Shown: positions 35,148 through 48,800, counted from the stretch's first letter. The stretch is 64,000 bases of DNA from Emmonsiellopsis sp. PD_33 (GCA_032988165.1 JANTQF010000103.1:1-64000); one strand, 5' to 3'. Translations and numbers: made by a program. Notes: generated from the letters alone by a model not told the origin.

Positions 35148-37674
35148 CTAGGAAAATATGCGAAGTCCTTCTTTCTCCCCTTCCCATGCTCTCTCCAGCC
35201 TCGCTCTCCGCTTCCTTTCGTAAATACCCCGGACTACCCGTTTCACCTGCTCCTCGCCTTCAGCGAAATTCGCCTTGGCCAGCCCAACCACACCTTCGAC
35301 TTGTTCCGGCGTATATACAAAATTCCACGTACTCATAAAGTCATCCCGGGAAGGATCTATCGGGCCCGGTTTGTCTGATACTGGAGGGTTGTTTGGGTTC
35401 CCTTTTGTGTCGCCTGGAGCTATCCAAGATTGAGAAGACTGGCCTGGTGTAATCAATGGTGCATTAGGATTCGGCAAAAGAGGGAAGTATGCGACGGCGA
35501 TGCCGGCATTTGGGTTCATCAGGCGAAAATCGGCTTCGGAATCATCATCTGGTGAAGGCGAATGGAATAGCCTCTTAGACGGCGGGGGTTCGTCCGTGGA
35601 AACCTGCTCTTGAGTCGTACCAAGCCAAATGTTGCAATATGTCAATTCAGTCGCGTCCGAATCTTCGCTAGTCTTTGTATATTCTTGGGATTTGCTCGCA
35701 TTGCTGTTTCTATGATGCTCATCCGTGCTATGAGTCGCTTGATCCGCCTCCTGGCTTTGTTCTTGAGCAATAGAAACGTTTCGATATGACTCCTCCTGCG
35801 TACTACTTGCGGCCTCCTTAAGGGCCCCAGCAGTTTCTTCAGGCGTGGTCTCAGGTTTGGGCCAGCCAGATCCAATCGGCCAGCCTTTGATACCTCTCTG
35901 CCGAGCATATCCTTCAACAACGGAAAGCCAATTTTCTTCTTTAATATCGGCCGATGCATCAAACACAACAATCATATCGACATGGCGGCCAGGTCGCAGC
36001 AATGGATAAATCGGCAGATTGTTGCTCATTCCAGCATCCATCAGACGGATTTCCGGCTCAGTGAAAACAGACTCAGGGCACGTTGGTGGTAGTTTATCCT
36101 TTAATCCAAGCACAAAGTTGGGTACGGTTGCTGGATCGAATGGGTGAACCCGGATAAGATCGTCACTCTTCCCTTCGAGAATCGAATCGATGCCACCAAA
36201 CCCTGCAAGTCCTCTTAAGACTGGCCTCATTTCCTTATAGTAATGGGCTAGCGTGGCACAGAATGCGCTGCCCCAGATCCCCATAAGCACTGAGATGCGC
36301 AACTCTGGGGCAGAGTAATCTCCCGAAGTAGATACATCGCTGCCGCCAAAAAATCTTCTCCCTAACGCCCACATTGGGATCCCTGCGGCGAATTCCTCAC
36401 AGAAAAACTCGTATGGGGTAAACTCGAACCACTCGAACCATGTCTCGTGCTTTTGTTTCCTTTCATGTTCCCCAGATATGATCTCCATAGAGGCGTCGGG
36501 CTCGATGTTGTCCTCGGGTGGTATTTCATGACGAACGGCAGTATAGATCGGTAAGGGGTTGGAACCATTGTCGATGTATGTTCTCTGATTTGATAGTTTA
36601 AGATCGCGATCGCGTAGGTTCAAAGGCTGGGACGGAACTAGAAGCCTTGCAGTTAAAAGGAGGCCGTATATGTCAACCAAGCCAAAGTCGGAATCGGAAT
36701 TGCCTCTTAGTTTCTCTACTAAACCCCTCAAGAGATATTTATTCGTGGGAGCAGCGGTCAGTTGTTGAAGTACGTCTGGCGGGAAGGCAATATGAATTCC
36801 GAGCCTTGACTTCAAATGTTCTATGACTTTTGCAAAATCCTGTCCCCCAATTGAGGAATGATACAGTGTCTGCAGCCAGCAAGTACCACTTACACCGGCG
36901 CTGTACATGACACAGTCCCAGAGGCCGGCCTGCTTCGTTGCGAGATAAGAGCCAGCACCAGCAACAAGCGCACGTAAGTCACCCCCAGAGCTGCACAATG
37001 CAATCACCGGTACATCATCAGGATGTATATCCTCCTCCCTTAAGCCCAGATAGGCAGCCAGACCTCTGACGATGGCTTGACGACGTCTCCATTGGAAATA
37101 TCGCTCTTCACGGCATAGGTCATCGCCAATCCGAACCCGAGCCTCGTGTGTTATTTCAGGATTCAATTCAGCATCGTGCGCCTCTGACCAGATGTCATCT
37201 GCCAGCGAACCTTTGGCCATTGACAATTCTCGCTGGAGGGTCTGTAGAGTTTCGGGAAGCAGGGCGGTCCATGATGGAACTAGATATTGGCTTATCAAGT
37301 CTGCCCAATCAAGGGAGCCAAATGAGTCCTTCACAACCCCAATCTTTGAAGTAAATGTATCCCATGGAGATTGCGAAGGTTGTTTCGACAGGCGAGTCAG
37401 CCGGCGGATTAGCCTCTTTATCAGAATGTGCCAAGGATCGTAACTGTTTCGGGCGTGGGAATTCAGAATCCAAAACCCTCGATTTCGCTTTCAATTCTTG
37501 CGGGATGCCGTGCGGGATGCCATTGGTGTCATCGTTCCCCTTGGACGCAACAAACTTGCGGCCTGATTCGTTCCGGGTGTCCCTTGCTGGCGAAAGGTGA
37601 TAAGAAGCTCCAGTACCCAGCAGTATGGACAAAGCCACTCGCCATCTTGCGCGCAGAATTCCGGCAGTGACCAT
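35148..37674 (-). CDS. Cytosolic phospholipase A2-like protein (PlaA type)
   Basis: Proposed exons 37674-37390 and 37343-35148; about 826 aa. The join uses a 46-nt intron with a weak donor (GTCGAA) but exact phase 0, giving SP followed by IGVVKDSFGSLDW. The N-terminal exon has a hydrophobic segment (RVALSILLGTGASYHL). The catalytic domain shows the nucleophile motif GVSGT (Ser247), the Arg motif SSGGDLRALV (Arg219) and the Asp motif RLMDAGMSNNLPIYPLL (Asp531). Further conserved blocks are SLADDIWSEAHDAELNPEI, APTNKYLLRG, GLVDIYGLLL and PLPIYTAVRHE. The C-terminal third carries a disordered Ser/Glu/Thr-rich insertion. It should hydrolyse glycerophospholipids. The Asp in SSGGDLRA, where GGG is usual, is odd. 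Confidence 0.88.
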
Positions 37675-38127
37675 TGCCGCAAGGACAGGCCAGCCTTCGG
37701 TATATTGTGTCGTTCATGAACTCGCGTGCTCTTGGGATGAAGTTGGAGCCAAGGAGGCTCGTGTCAACTAGCCGATGACGTAGATGACACGTGATGTCAG
37801 CAGCTCCTGGAAATATGTTTTCCCGAAAGATGCCAGATCGGGACTAGCGCGGATGTCAAGTCTAGTAACCTCGCTATCAAAACGTCCAGCATGCTTGTTC
37901 ATGATATTTACCATTTCCCGCATGCACAACGCTGTCTGCCTCCCTTGCCAGTGCATTTAACATTATAGTCAGGTACTATTTTTACCTACTCGGCTATGTG
38001 TTGAACTTAATCTATCATTTTCGTTTCAAACAGTACCTAGGTACTGGGTAGTCGAAACCGCCTGCTCCCCCGTGCCAGGGGCATCCACCCGGGTCCCTGA
38101 TTGATATCAGACTATGCCACCGGAGCC
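37675..38127. promoter_or_regulatory. Divergent promoter region between the phospholipase gene and EXO70
   Basis: 453 bases with no coding sequence. A CAGTACCTAGGTACTG palindrome lies near 38,031-38,046, and a CACGTG-like ACACGTGA near 37,786. Confidence 0.45.
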
Positions 38128-40124
38128 ATGGTCGGGATGCGGAATACAGTGCATGCAGAGGAGAGTGCGGAGGTGGAGGTGTTGTATGCGAACCTCGAAA
38201 AGCTCAATATCCTAACCAAGAAGATCCAGGGCTCCATGGCCCGTCTGGAAACGAGCGGGAAAGTTGTCAAAGACGCCATTGGGCCAATTTACAGTAACAC
38301 TCAATCTTTGCAAGCCACGAATAACAATATTGATAAGGTAAATGAGGCCATCGATCGGCTCCGTCAACCTTTAGATGTCAAGGGAAAGGAAGAGTCTATT
38401 ATCCGTGCGGGGTAAGATTAACTATCATCGTATATTTCCTCCCTCCGAGATGGATGTTAACGGATTATACATAGGCCTCGGAGCGCGGGATTACCCCAGT
38501 ATCTAGGTGCTCTAAGGCGTGTGGATCGTGCACTAGCAGATTTGAACAGCACCAATCTCCGGTCGAACCAAAAGGCCGTCTCCGAATTCAGCACGCTGCT
38601 TAGCACCGGGAGCAGCAAGCTTCAGGATATGTTCAAAACTACCTTACGAGAAAATATTACGACTTTAGAACCCTTACATTACATAACAAAGCGTAAGTAT
38701 TCCAGTCCAATGTTAAGCAAACAGCACTCAAAAAATCTCCAGAACTCCCCTTCCCAACTATTCCCAGCGAAAACGTTTTGGAACTTTCTCCCGTCTGTGC
38801 AGCGATTAGTTCCGCTGCAAGCCATGGTCCTCAGGTTGGCTCGACAGAGAACCCCGCAGTTAGGATATATGCCGATATTCGCGGTCCTTATATCACCAGC
38901 AGCTTGCAAAATCTAGCCACGGCATCAATAAACACCTCCAAGCGGAGACCGACTGACGGTCCATATCGCCAAGGTACCAACGGCATAGGGATGTATGCCA
39001 GTGGCATTGAAGGGATGTTTCTTTCAGAATACGAGAATATTTCCCAGATATTCCCGAAAGATCAGCAAAGCAAAGCAATGCAGGCAACCTGTCGACCGGC
39101 GCTTGCGGAATTTTCGAAAACTCAACGGGAGCTCAATATGTATATCAAGTCGAATCTCATGACGGATTGCTTTCTCGCTTTTGAAATAATTGAGATTGTC
39201 ACCGGCTTATCTTATCGGCTTGAGGCAGCCACCGGGGAGTTGAAGTCGCTTTTCTTCGAGGCCCTCCGACCCATTCGCGAGACCGCCAAGTCAGCACTCT
39301 CCGAACTACTGGAAGAAACCCGCCGCAAAGCTACGGCCATTTCCATCCTTCCCGCGGACGGAGCTACGGTGCCTCTCGTAGCGGAAGTGATGAGCTCCCT
39401 GTCTACCCTTACCGCATACTCTAAGCCCCTGACCTCTATTCTTACATCCCTCGGCGACGGAAACTGGAGGCCATCGAGCAAGCCCAACACTACTCCGCTA
39501 GACGTCAGTCCGGACAGCTCCACCTTGCTCTCCCATTTCATCCTCGACATGATCGAAACCCTCATCTCCGCCCTAGACGCCCGCGCCAGAACATTCCACC
39601 GCGCCAAACCCGTCCTCGGCGCATTCCTCTCAAACACCATGTGTATAGTCGACCGCCATATCCGCAGCAGCAACGAGCTCTCCCGCTACCTTTCCACGCC
39701 CGAAAACAGCGCCCGCCTCGAAATATGGCGCAAGAAGGGCATATCGATGTATCTCGATGCGTGGCGGGACCCATCCTCCCATCTCCTCGACGTGCAATAC
39801 ACAAGCCGAGGCAGTGCGCGACCGACGTCCGGGGGCCAAGTCGATTCGGGCGCCATTGTGAAGACCCTCTCGTCCAAAGATAAGGATAATATCAAGGACA
39901 AATTCAAGTCGTTCAACGCCTCCTTCGAGGATCTCATTATCCGTCACAGGTCACTGAATCTCGAGAAAGAAGTTCGTATTTCGTTGGCAAAGGAGGTCCA
40001 GGCTGTTATCGAACCGTTGTACGCCCGATTTTGGGACCGCTATCACGAAATCGATAAAGGGAAGGGGAAATACGTCAAGTATGACAAGGGAAGCTTGTCT
40101 GCCCAACTTGCGGCTCTCGCATAA
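38128..40124 (+). CDS. EXO70: Exocyst complex subunit Exo70
   Basis: Exons 38128-38411, 38475-38692 and 38743-40124; introns 38412-38474 and 38693-38742 in phases 2 and 1; about 627 aa. The start MVGMRNTVHAEESAEVEVLY was chosen because it begins the conserved coiled-coil region (LEKLNILTKKIQGSMARLE). The second exon gives LPQYLGALRRVDRALADL. The third opens with LPFPTIPSENVLELSPV and continues through the CorEx helical rods, with YADIRGPYITSSLQNLA and the tethering C-terminus FNASFEDLIIRH. It ends RFWDRYHEIDKGKGKYVKY, the conserved basic C-terminal surface that binds PI(4,5)P2. It tethers secretory vesicles at the plasma membrane with the other exocyst subunits. Confidence 0.94.
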
Positions 40125-41647
40125 GTATCAAAGGTTTACCACAAAGCTTTACTACGTTACTCTCTTCTGGATCACATTCCCCCTCTCCTTCACCAGTTCT
40201 CCTTCTCTCATTCTCTTCACAGTTCTGGATATCTTGAGCTTGGCGTTATGGCTGGTGGCTAGTTGTTTGGTGGGTATTGATTGCCCCCCTTCCCTTCCCA
40301 CCTCGGTTCCCGATTCCCTACACTACCCTCTTTCATCCCCCTTTCAACAAATCGCATTAATCTACCCATCGCTCCAATCTTTGTTTGACCTTCGATATCC
40401 CATTTCACGCAGGCGATTTGACTTTCTTTCTTTCTTTCTTCTTTCCCCACTATCATTTTTGAAAAAAATAGTACCGCACCGTACCGTACTTTGTTTCCAC
40501 GACACCGTTTTTCTCTGTCTTCTTTCTTCTTTTACTGCCGTTAGCGAGTTAAAAGGCGATTGATGTGAAAAACATAATTAAACCTTCAGAAGCTAGAATA
40601 TATCGCTCGGATCCTATTTGAACGGCGATTAATCATCGCAGTAAATCGATGATTGGCTCGTAACTTTTTCTATTCAACATACATAAAATAAACAATTCCC
40701 CTGATCTCTATCCATCGTATCAAGCATATCTACCCCAATGATATATCCACGTGTGTGTTATGTATAGATATAGTTTGGATAAAAGATTATATATATACTA
40801 CAAAGATGCAGCCTAGCTATGTAGCGTAGAACTAGAAAACTAGAGATATCAAAACAAAAGAGAAACAAACATACATGAGACGACCAGAAACAAAAGGGAA
40901 GAGATAGATAGATAGATAGATAGATAGACAGATAAGCCAAGGTCTGCAGGCATAATAATAAAAACATAGTAACTATGGAGAAAGCAAAAAAATAACAAGG
41001 GATATATATAGGAATAGTAAGGCGAAAGTGGATCGGGGGGAACGGAGTCAGGTTGCGTTTGGCGAGAATGGGAGGAAAGCTCGAGAAATGGAGATCGGCG
41101 GAGGATTTGGGAAAATAACCCACCCAACCACCTAACTCCTTCGATCGATCCTTCCGGGTATGTGGCTGGTTTTCGTTTCCGGCCTTTGAAAAGCATCCAG
41201 CGCCCGTCGATGTGCCCATCGGATATCATACTCATCTCGTTTCGTGCGATGCAGCTGCAGAGGATAAACGGGGTTGCCATCCAGACCTTGATTTCTGGGA
41301 TTTCGCACCAACGCGTTTCAACCACAGACCCAAACCGCTTCCCCCACCCTTTTCTTGACCAGTGTGTAAAATCGACATTATCCGGCGGTAGAGGTGAAAA
41401 GGTAAACATTTAAGCGATCGATGCCACAATCATCAAAGAAGAGAAGGTTGCGTTTCTGGGAAAGGGGGTATGGCGTGAACGCAGGGAAAATATGCATTTC
41501 AACGAACATGAAAAAAAAACTATACGCCGGACCAGTCTGTAGCCAAGTACGATATGTCGGGGGGATGCAAGATTGCAGATGAGATATCGACATCTGACAT
41601 AGTGAAATGGACATCAAGAGCTTGGTTGCATCATTTTCGAAAGATGT
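40125..41647. repeat. Convergent intergenic region with a TAGA microsatellite
   Basis: 1.5 kb without a supported gene. The left part is a pyrimidine-rich 3' region of EXO70. A (GATA)n run of about six units lies at 40903-40927. A CCGTACCGTAC repeat occurs near 40,475. Confidence 0.55.
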
Positions 41648-43019
41648 TTAGCTACGGCCAGTACCAGCGGCAGGCATCTCGTAGATATTGTCGGGGACTG
41701 GGCCAGTGTGAGTGGCGCTTAGTCCATGTGGGCTACCCGGAGAGACACTACCAATTGGGCCAGCAGCCATCTCGCTTGGATTCGGGCTTCCGGGTTGCGA
41801 GATAGAGCTTGCGCGGTTCTGGTTATAATATTCTGAATTGGCTGAAAGGAGTGGCTGCGATTGCGCCAGAAGGGGGTTTTGAATGGGCGTTCCGGCGATT
41901 TCTGAAGGAGCAGAGGGAGGGGAGGTGGGGATGTGAGGAGGGTAACCGGGGCTATAAGGAGGAGCTGAAGGCATTATGGGAGCCTTTTGCTCAGGAGCAT
42001 AGTACCCTGCTCCGACAACGCCTGGGGGTGCGCCATACCCAGCCTGCGGGTCTTGCATTGGCTGCGCTGGCGGTTGTGGGGTGTCAGTGGGCTTAGCATT
42101 CTTTTTCCTAAGGAACCAGAATATCAAGGCAGCAATAAGAGCTATGCCGGCAACAGCGCCGACAACGATTCCTCCGATGGCCCCACCAGACACTTTCTTT
42201 CCTTTCCCTTTGCCAGAGCCACCGGAAGAGTCATCTCCATCATCCCCAGGTTCGTCGGTCTCATTAGGGTCAGGGCCTGTGGACGTAGTAGAGGGTGGTG
42301 TAGCCGTCACTGTCACTCTGGGAAGATCCGTTGCGGTCCCCTCAGAAATGGTGACTGAGTCGCTCGATGAGATCGACATGGTATAATAGTCGGAACCATA
42401 ACGAGACGAGAAATATGCAGAGAGAGGCTGGACCTGCGATGATACGCTCTTGGTTGATCTGCAGCCGTAGAGACGAGTACCTTCGCCGAAAAAGTAGGTT
42501 CCACAGTACGGCCGCGTGGTGTCAGTGCAGTGCATGGCTGCGGTATCGCTTGAGCAGGCCTCGTCGCATTGGTCTTCCCCATTGTAACAGGTCGTCGCAA
42601 CATCCGTGCAGGATTGTATATCTGAGCTGAAACAACAGCCAACAGCCGTACGATAGTACACGCACTTGGCTTCGGCATCAACACAAGACAGGACATTGTC
42701 TGTCATCGGAGTTCAATAGGTCAGCATACGCAACCCCGATCGACATATTGGTAAACGAAGGTCAAAACTTACTAACGTCCGAATTTACCAAACCACAGTA
42801 ATATCCAGGTGCAGGATAGTCAATCGCCGTGCGCGATTGTTGTCTCCTGGCCAATTCATTTGGAACGCCCGCCGGCACTCCAGGCGGCGTTGTAGGGCGA
42901 GGAGACATGCCGACGATATCGGCCATAATGCCAACGGTCTCGCGTGGAAGGAGCATTTCGGACAGAGCATCTGCTCCCCCGAGGGAGAGCAGAGCGGCGA
43001 CGAGACCCAGCCGAATCAT
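41648..43019 (-). CDS. Cys-rich type I membrane protein with Pro-rich cytosolic tail
   Basis: Exons 43019-42773 and 42699-41648; intron with GTAAGT donor and GACAG acceptor, phase 1; about 432 aa. A signal peptide (MIRLGLVAALLSLGGADA) is followed by a region with many cysteines in spaced pairs (GYYCG, LSCVDAEAKC, VGCCFSSD, CYNGEDQCDEAC, HCTDTTRPYCG, LYGC). A Ser/Thr stretch comes next. A glycine-rich transmembrane helix (AIGGIVVGAVAGIALIAALI) is followed by FWFLRKKNAK and a Pro/Gly/Tyr-rich tail. The layout resembles fungal cell-wall sensor or mucin-like proteins, but the Cys pattern is not a classical WSC or CFEM domain. I infer a plasma-membrane surface protein of unknown role. Confidence 0.8.
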
Positions 43020-44530
43020 TGTAAAAGGCCTGGCCTTGCGACCCCTTCGGACTTCCTTAACCTGCAGAGTGACACAAGGGGTGGTTGAGCCTGGCGGAGC
43101 AATATAGGCGCGTGAATCGGAGATCGGATCAATCCCGACGCAGTGTAACCGAAAATAAAGGAGAGAATCAGGTAAAAAGATTGAGCAAGCGATCGACTAT
43201 GAAGGAGAATTATCTTTATTAGGGGAGGGAAGCTTGCACTCGCCGGTGCTTCGGGGCTGCAAGCAAGAAGTCCAACAACAAACGAAATCGAGCGGAGGGA
43301 AAAGGAGAGAGAACATGGAGGAGTTCAGGAGAGGAAGCCCTAGCCCTCGTCCCAAAGGGCAAAGCGAGCAAGCGACCAAATTCTCGCGCTCGTGTTCATG
43401 AGCCTCAACCCGGCCCACTGTGACATGGGCTTGGGATGCTGCCAGCGCAACCAGCAAAGTGGAATCAAACACGAGGCTATCGCCAATGGTTGTGCTGGTG
43501 GCGGGTCCAGCCTTGCTTGTTTCGATATTAGCCTTATATCTTAGCGGAGCCAAGCCCTTTAGAATATGAGCTAGATACTCTGGTGGTGATCCCAGTGCTC
43601 ACAGCCTCGTTGGCGACAGTTATCCACAAGAGGCTTCAATTCACCCCGCGCATCAAGGACTGGAGGTGGCATCGTTGTTGAAATTGATGTTGAGAAGCGA
43701 CGAGCAATCGCGCTCTTGTGAATAGGAGGATGAGCCCCATTCTTTTAATTGTGCTTCTGTTCGGCCATAAAAAGGTTCACCCTTTCGCGTGGCGGTCGCC
43801 TATTCTCCTGACAGCTTTAAATCCCACGGCCATCTCTATCTCGACTAACTTTGTCGTCCAGTTACTAACTTCTGAGGCCCACTGTCCACAGGAGCGCGGC
43901 GAGCCTGCGACTCACACTTTTGGCGCGTTCGGTGGCTGGCCGTCATGGCTTTTCCCCGCTGAGGCTCCGCTGGCATTCCAACAGCCTGAGCATCATCCCC
44001 CGCCAGGGCCGCCACACCTTGTGTGCACTGTGTGCGCCTGGAAGATACGTCAACTCGAGGTACAGAGTAGAGAACATCGAGAGCAGATGCATAATTCGGG
44101 GATACAGCCCCGGCAGTCCGGGACAAAAGTGATGGGTGAAAAAAAAAACACTAAAAAGAAATGAGATGTAAGGATCTCACCGCGCCTTTCCTATTTGGGT
44201 TGCTGATGGGCGAGCAGCTCAGCCGCAGACCACAAGCGTGCTTACCAACCCACGTGCAAATCCAAATTTGAGCAATTCCAGGTCCCAGTTCTGATGCTGC
44301 CGCCAAAACGCTCGTACCGGCGTGCTGATTGCAGCGTTGAGATACAAGAAGACAACAGCGAGAAGTTTGGAGAGAAGTATCGGTCTAATCCCAATCAAGA
44401 ATGGCGTCTTTGGTGTTCTATATTTAGTGGACTGCATTTAGAGTTTCGCGTAATTTCAGCCAATCAACATTCTTGTTTCTTGTCCCTGCAAACCTTATTC
44501 TGACGGCGCCAATCATATATGTATGAAGTC
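43020..44530. other. Last gene-free stretch before the AT-rich block
   Basis: 1.5 kb of normal-GC sequence with CpG present and no convincing gene. A weak 118-codon frame at 43,197-43,553 (-) has no ATG and no domain. CpG stops abruptly near 44,530. Confidence 0.5.
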
Positions 44531-44539
44531 GGTTGGGCT

Positions 44540-45820
44540 GGCAGAACACTATCTCAGTGAGGAACATCAGGAAAATACTCATATTTTAGTGTCCTTTTAC
44601 TCACTGCCTTTTCATCATATGCTACACTTTGGCCTCTCTGCTCCAACCTCCTCTTTTCCTTCTATCCTCAATATCCTACATGTTTCACATCTTCACTATA
44701 TATATATCTTATATCTATATATATATCTTATATCTATACTATCAGTATGTTTATCACCTCCTCTACTAATTACTCTCTACTGCCTTCTAGGCCCTATCTG
44801 ACCTTTAGTTCTTTAATTTTCTTGCTACCTTCAGTGGTTGTTTGGGATCCTTTCAGCATCTCTTATTATAATATCCTTAATGACATCCTGGGTTCTAGCC
44901 TTCCTCCAGGCTTTATCAAGGCTCTATTGTCTGGCCATATAGATGAGGCTGCTCAGTTGGCTGTGCTAGTACCATTTATTCCTTTTTTGCCTGCTAAGCC
45001 TGTACTGCCACTACCTGCTATTTCAGTGCTGCTGATACAGCCTGTTTCTATTACTCTATTAACTATATTAATACTATCAGTATAATCTGTCCCTTTCTCA
45101 CCTACTATATCTACTCAGTTAAGAGCTGACATTGCTCAGTTAAGAGCTAAGTCTACTCACTTGAGAGCTGAGTATAAGGCCTGTAATCATCACATGTATG
45201 AGATGAACTATTATTTTAGCTGTCTCATATATCATCTTCATCAGTCCTAATATTTTCTGTATATCTATATGTTATTTATCCTCTCTGTGGTTTTTACTTC
45301 TTACTTATTCACTGCTGATTTCTTCTTTCTTTTTAATTTTAATACTCTATTTCTTCACATTCTTAGTATTAGTGTTAGATCATTAGTATCATTCATGGGA
45401 TTATAAAATTATATTAGCTTGACTCTGATATCTTTATTTCTTATATATATATATATTCTATTATTTACTATTCTTTATTAGTCTATTTCATTATCTATTG
45501 TTCTCTGTGATTTTTACTTTTCATATCTTTATTTATTCTACTTTATCTTTATTTGAATATTATTATTCTCTTTCTACTATTATATCTTCTATTATCTTAC
45601 CATTCTGAGGTCTATCTTCCTCTACTCTCTTTACTACAAACTTAGAGTCTTCTTCTTCCATCTCTCCTTCTGAGACCTCTTCAAGCTCTATGCCTTTATT
45701 TGCTCAGACCTCTATTTCATGTTGTACTTGCAATACCTGCTGCTAGTAATATACAGTTAATTCTTGATATACCTAGTATTTAGTATGTCTTGATTTAATT
45801 AAGATTGCTGTTTCTTCAGT
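44540..45820 (+). other. Pyrimidine- and A+T-rich leader of the Helitron block
   Basis: There are long pyrimidine-rich stretches and a recurring CAGTTAAGAGCT unit at 45,117-45,170 (AQLRA / AKSTHLRAE in translation, coiled-coil-like). It may be the 5' part of the Helitron ORF or a separate relic. No boundary could be fixed. Confidence 0.35.
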
Positions 45821-48800
45821 GTCTGATTCTACTGAATCTACTCCTGAGGAGCACTGTTTCTACTCAGATTGTCATTATCATCTTTCTAATTCCTGATATA
45901 AGTGTTGTGATGAGTGTCAAGCTGCCTGTAGGGCTGTAGTTAGACTTAATATCTCTACTATAATTATGTCTGATGCTCCTACTGCTGTTTCTACTATATT
46001 TATTACCCAGATACTCCCTCTCTATACTGATTGTGGTCTTAAACCTCTACCTGACTATCAGAGTAATTACTGTGCTGCCTGTAGGATGAGGTCTAGGGTC
46101 AGAGTTATTATTAAGTGTATTATGTGTAAGGTCCCTTTATTGAATCATTATGAAAAATGCTGTTAGGAATATTATAGTATTTCTATTATCTATCACTGTA
46201 GGAGGTATAGTTTTAGCTTCCTTCTTAATAGCTGATTCAGCTATTATCTGAACTGCTGTGAGAGTAAGGAGCTAGCTGATAAGTTTTCACACCTTACATG
46301 TAATATTTACTGTGGTTTTCAGAATCACATGACCAGTTCACATGATCATATGTAGCCCTATCATGCTGCCCAGTACTACTACATACTATACCTCTTTTTA
46401 TACTATGACTTCACCTATCTCATTGTATATAATCACATGATCTTTTCCATAGTTTTCATACAATTAGATACCTTTAGAATCACATCATCTTTAGCATTTC
46501 AATGGACCTCAAAATGTTACTACTGAGGTTCTTTAGTGTTCTAACTGTTCCTCTTCTGGTATTTCCTGGGTTCTTGCCTTTCTATTCAATGCCAGTCATT
46601 GAGAGTCTCTGGACCTTAAGTATATAGATAAAGCCTGTCCAGGGTGTGGCACTTTATTCTGAGCCTCTAAGTTATCTAAGATGAGTCCTAGTTCAGGTTT
46701 CATCACCTATTGTAAGAATAGAGGTATTTCTTTTCCTTCCTCTTCTGTGCTAGAGCCTATTAAGGGTTCTATTATTTATAAGTTATTTTCTAGTATCCAT
46801 TTATTATCCTCTTTCTTTCTGTGAAATATCTGGTCTATTAATTCTTCTTTATCTTTTACTTTAGTTAACTGGAAGTTCCCTCCTCATCTTTTCCAGAGTA
46901 AGTGCCTATATATCATGCAGGTTCAGGGTGGTATTTACCATATAATAGAACCTTTAAAGCCTGGGGATTCACTGGCTGTCTTTGCCCAGTTATATTTTTT
47001 TGACCCTCAGGAGGCTACTAGGAATCATGTCCATGGTTGGAACTATAAGCCTTGATGGCATCAGATTGTTACCTTAATTGATATTTATATTTATTTGAAT
47101 AACTCTTTTATTAGTATTCTCCATCAGGTAAAAAATGTTCTTAGTGCTAGGAATGAGAGGCTTTCTTATCTACATTTAAATCCTTCCCTTAAGCTTATAT
47201 CTAATAAGACTACAGGCTATCACTATAATCTTCTAATCACTGCTGATGAGCTTGCTATGTTTCTTCCTGATATATTATATGAGTTTTCTGGCACTAGCTA
47301 TAGGAATATTTACCTCTATCTTCATTAGGCTCCTACCTCTGAGGAGCTTTTATGCTATTATCCTGCCAGTGAGAAGCTCTATAATAGTGATCTAGCCCTA
47401 AATTTTATGGCTTCCCCTCCTGAGGCTAAATCTTACCCCTATATGTTTATCTATTATTAGCATACTCTATTCTTTTCTTTAGCATATGTTCTGTTCTATT
47501 CAGCCAGTAAATTTAATTACTCACACCATATGACTCTGCATGATTTGACTGCTGAAGGTATGTCTTTTCTATTTTATTTAATGATTATATATTTTCATTG
47601 TTTACTGACTGTCTCTCTATTGCCCAGGCACATCTTATAAGTATATAAATTTAAGTATTACTCAGTTCTGTTGCTATCAGCTCTATACTCATACCCATTC
47701 ATTTAATCTTCCTCATTGTGGTTGATTTCTCTTCCAGCAGTGGTTGTTAGATATGTGGTTGGCTATTAATAATTCTAGGCTGAAATACTTCATGAATAAT
47801 CAATTAAAGCTGTATGCTAATATATATGGTCTTTCTTACCTTCAGATCTAGAATAACTTGGACCTTAATGATACTAAATGCCATATCTTACCTACCTGCT
47901 TTATTAGCTCTGGCTGTCACCATTGGAATGTCTATCAGAGGTCTATAGCCTTAATTTGACACTTTTAGAAGCCTGTTCTGTTTATTATCTTCACTGTGAA
48001 TCCTGAGTAAAAGGAGATTCAGAATGAGCTTATCCATAATGAGGATGAAGAGTCTATATAGTGCTGGAATGATAAGCTTGATTTGATTGTTAAGGTCTTT
48101 AATATGAAGAATCAAGTCTTACTTCATAAGATTAAGGATAATGCTCTAAATATATATATTACTTATATTCAGACCATTAAATATTAGAAGAGGAGACTAC
48201 CTTATTCACATACTTTATATTGGCTGAGAGACAATCTTTAGTCTATTGAGAGGATAGATGATATTATTTCTGTAGAGATATCTGACCCCCAAGGTCTAGG
48301 GAGGTAAGAGCTTTATGATATTATTATGAAGTAACTCCTTCATAGGCCCTGTAGACCCTGTTTTAACCCCAAGACTCTATACTGTGAGACTAATGTTAAT
48401 GATACTATTTATTGTACTAAGTAGTTTCTAAAATCTTACTATGAGGAGATGACTATCTGCCAGTTTTATTACCTATAATATCATCACTGTGAGGGTGGCC
48501 ATCAGTTTACCTATAACACTGAAAAGGCTGATTCTATTAATGTCAGTAGTGAATAGATTATCTCCTATAACTCTTATCTTATTTGGAGGTATAAGGCTTA
48601 TATCAACATTGAAGCCTGTATCAACATAGTGGCAGTAAAATATCTATATAAATATATCACTAAGGGCTCTGATTATACTACAGTTAGCTTTGATGTGAGC
48701 AACAATGAGATTCATAAGTACTATCTCAGATGCTATATTAGATGCACTGAAGCTACCTAGCAGGCTTTAAGTTTCAGTATGAAGGATCACTATTCTGAGA

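Noticed and set aside
43197..43553. 118-codon minus-strand frame
   Set aside because: Begins at TTG rather than ATG, has no domain, and composition is not distinctive.
44701..44750. ATATATCTTATATCTATAT direct repeat
   Set aside because: Simple AT-rich repeat expected in this composition; not a CRISPR-like or element terminus.
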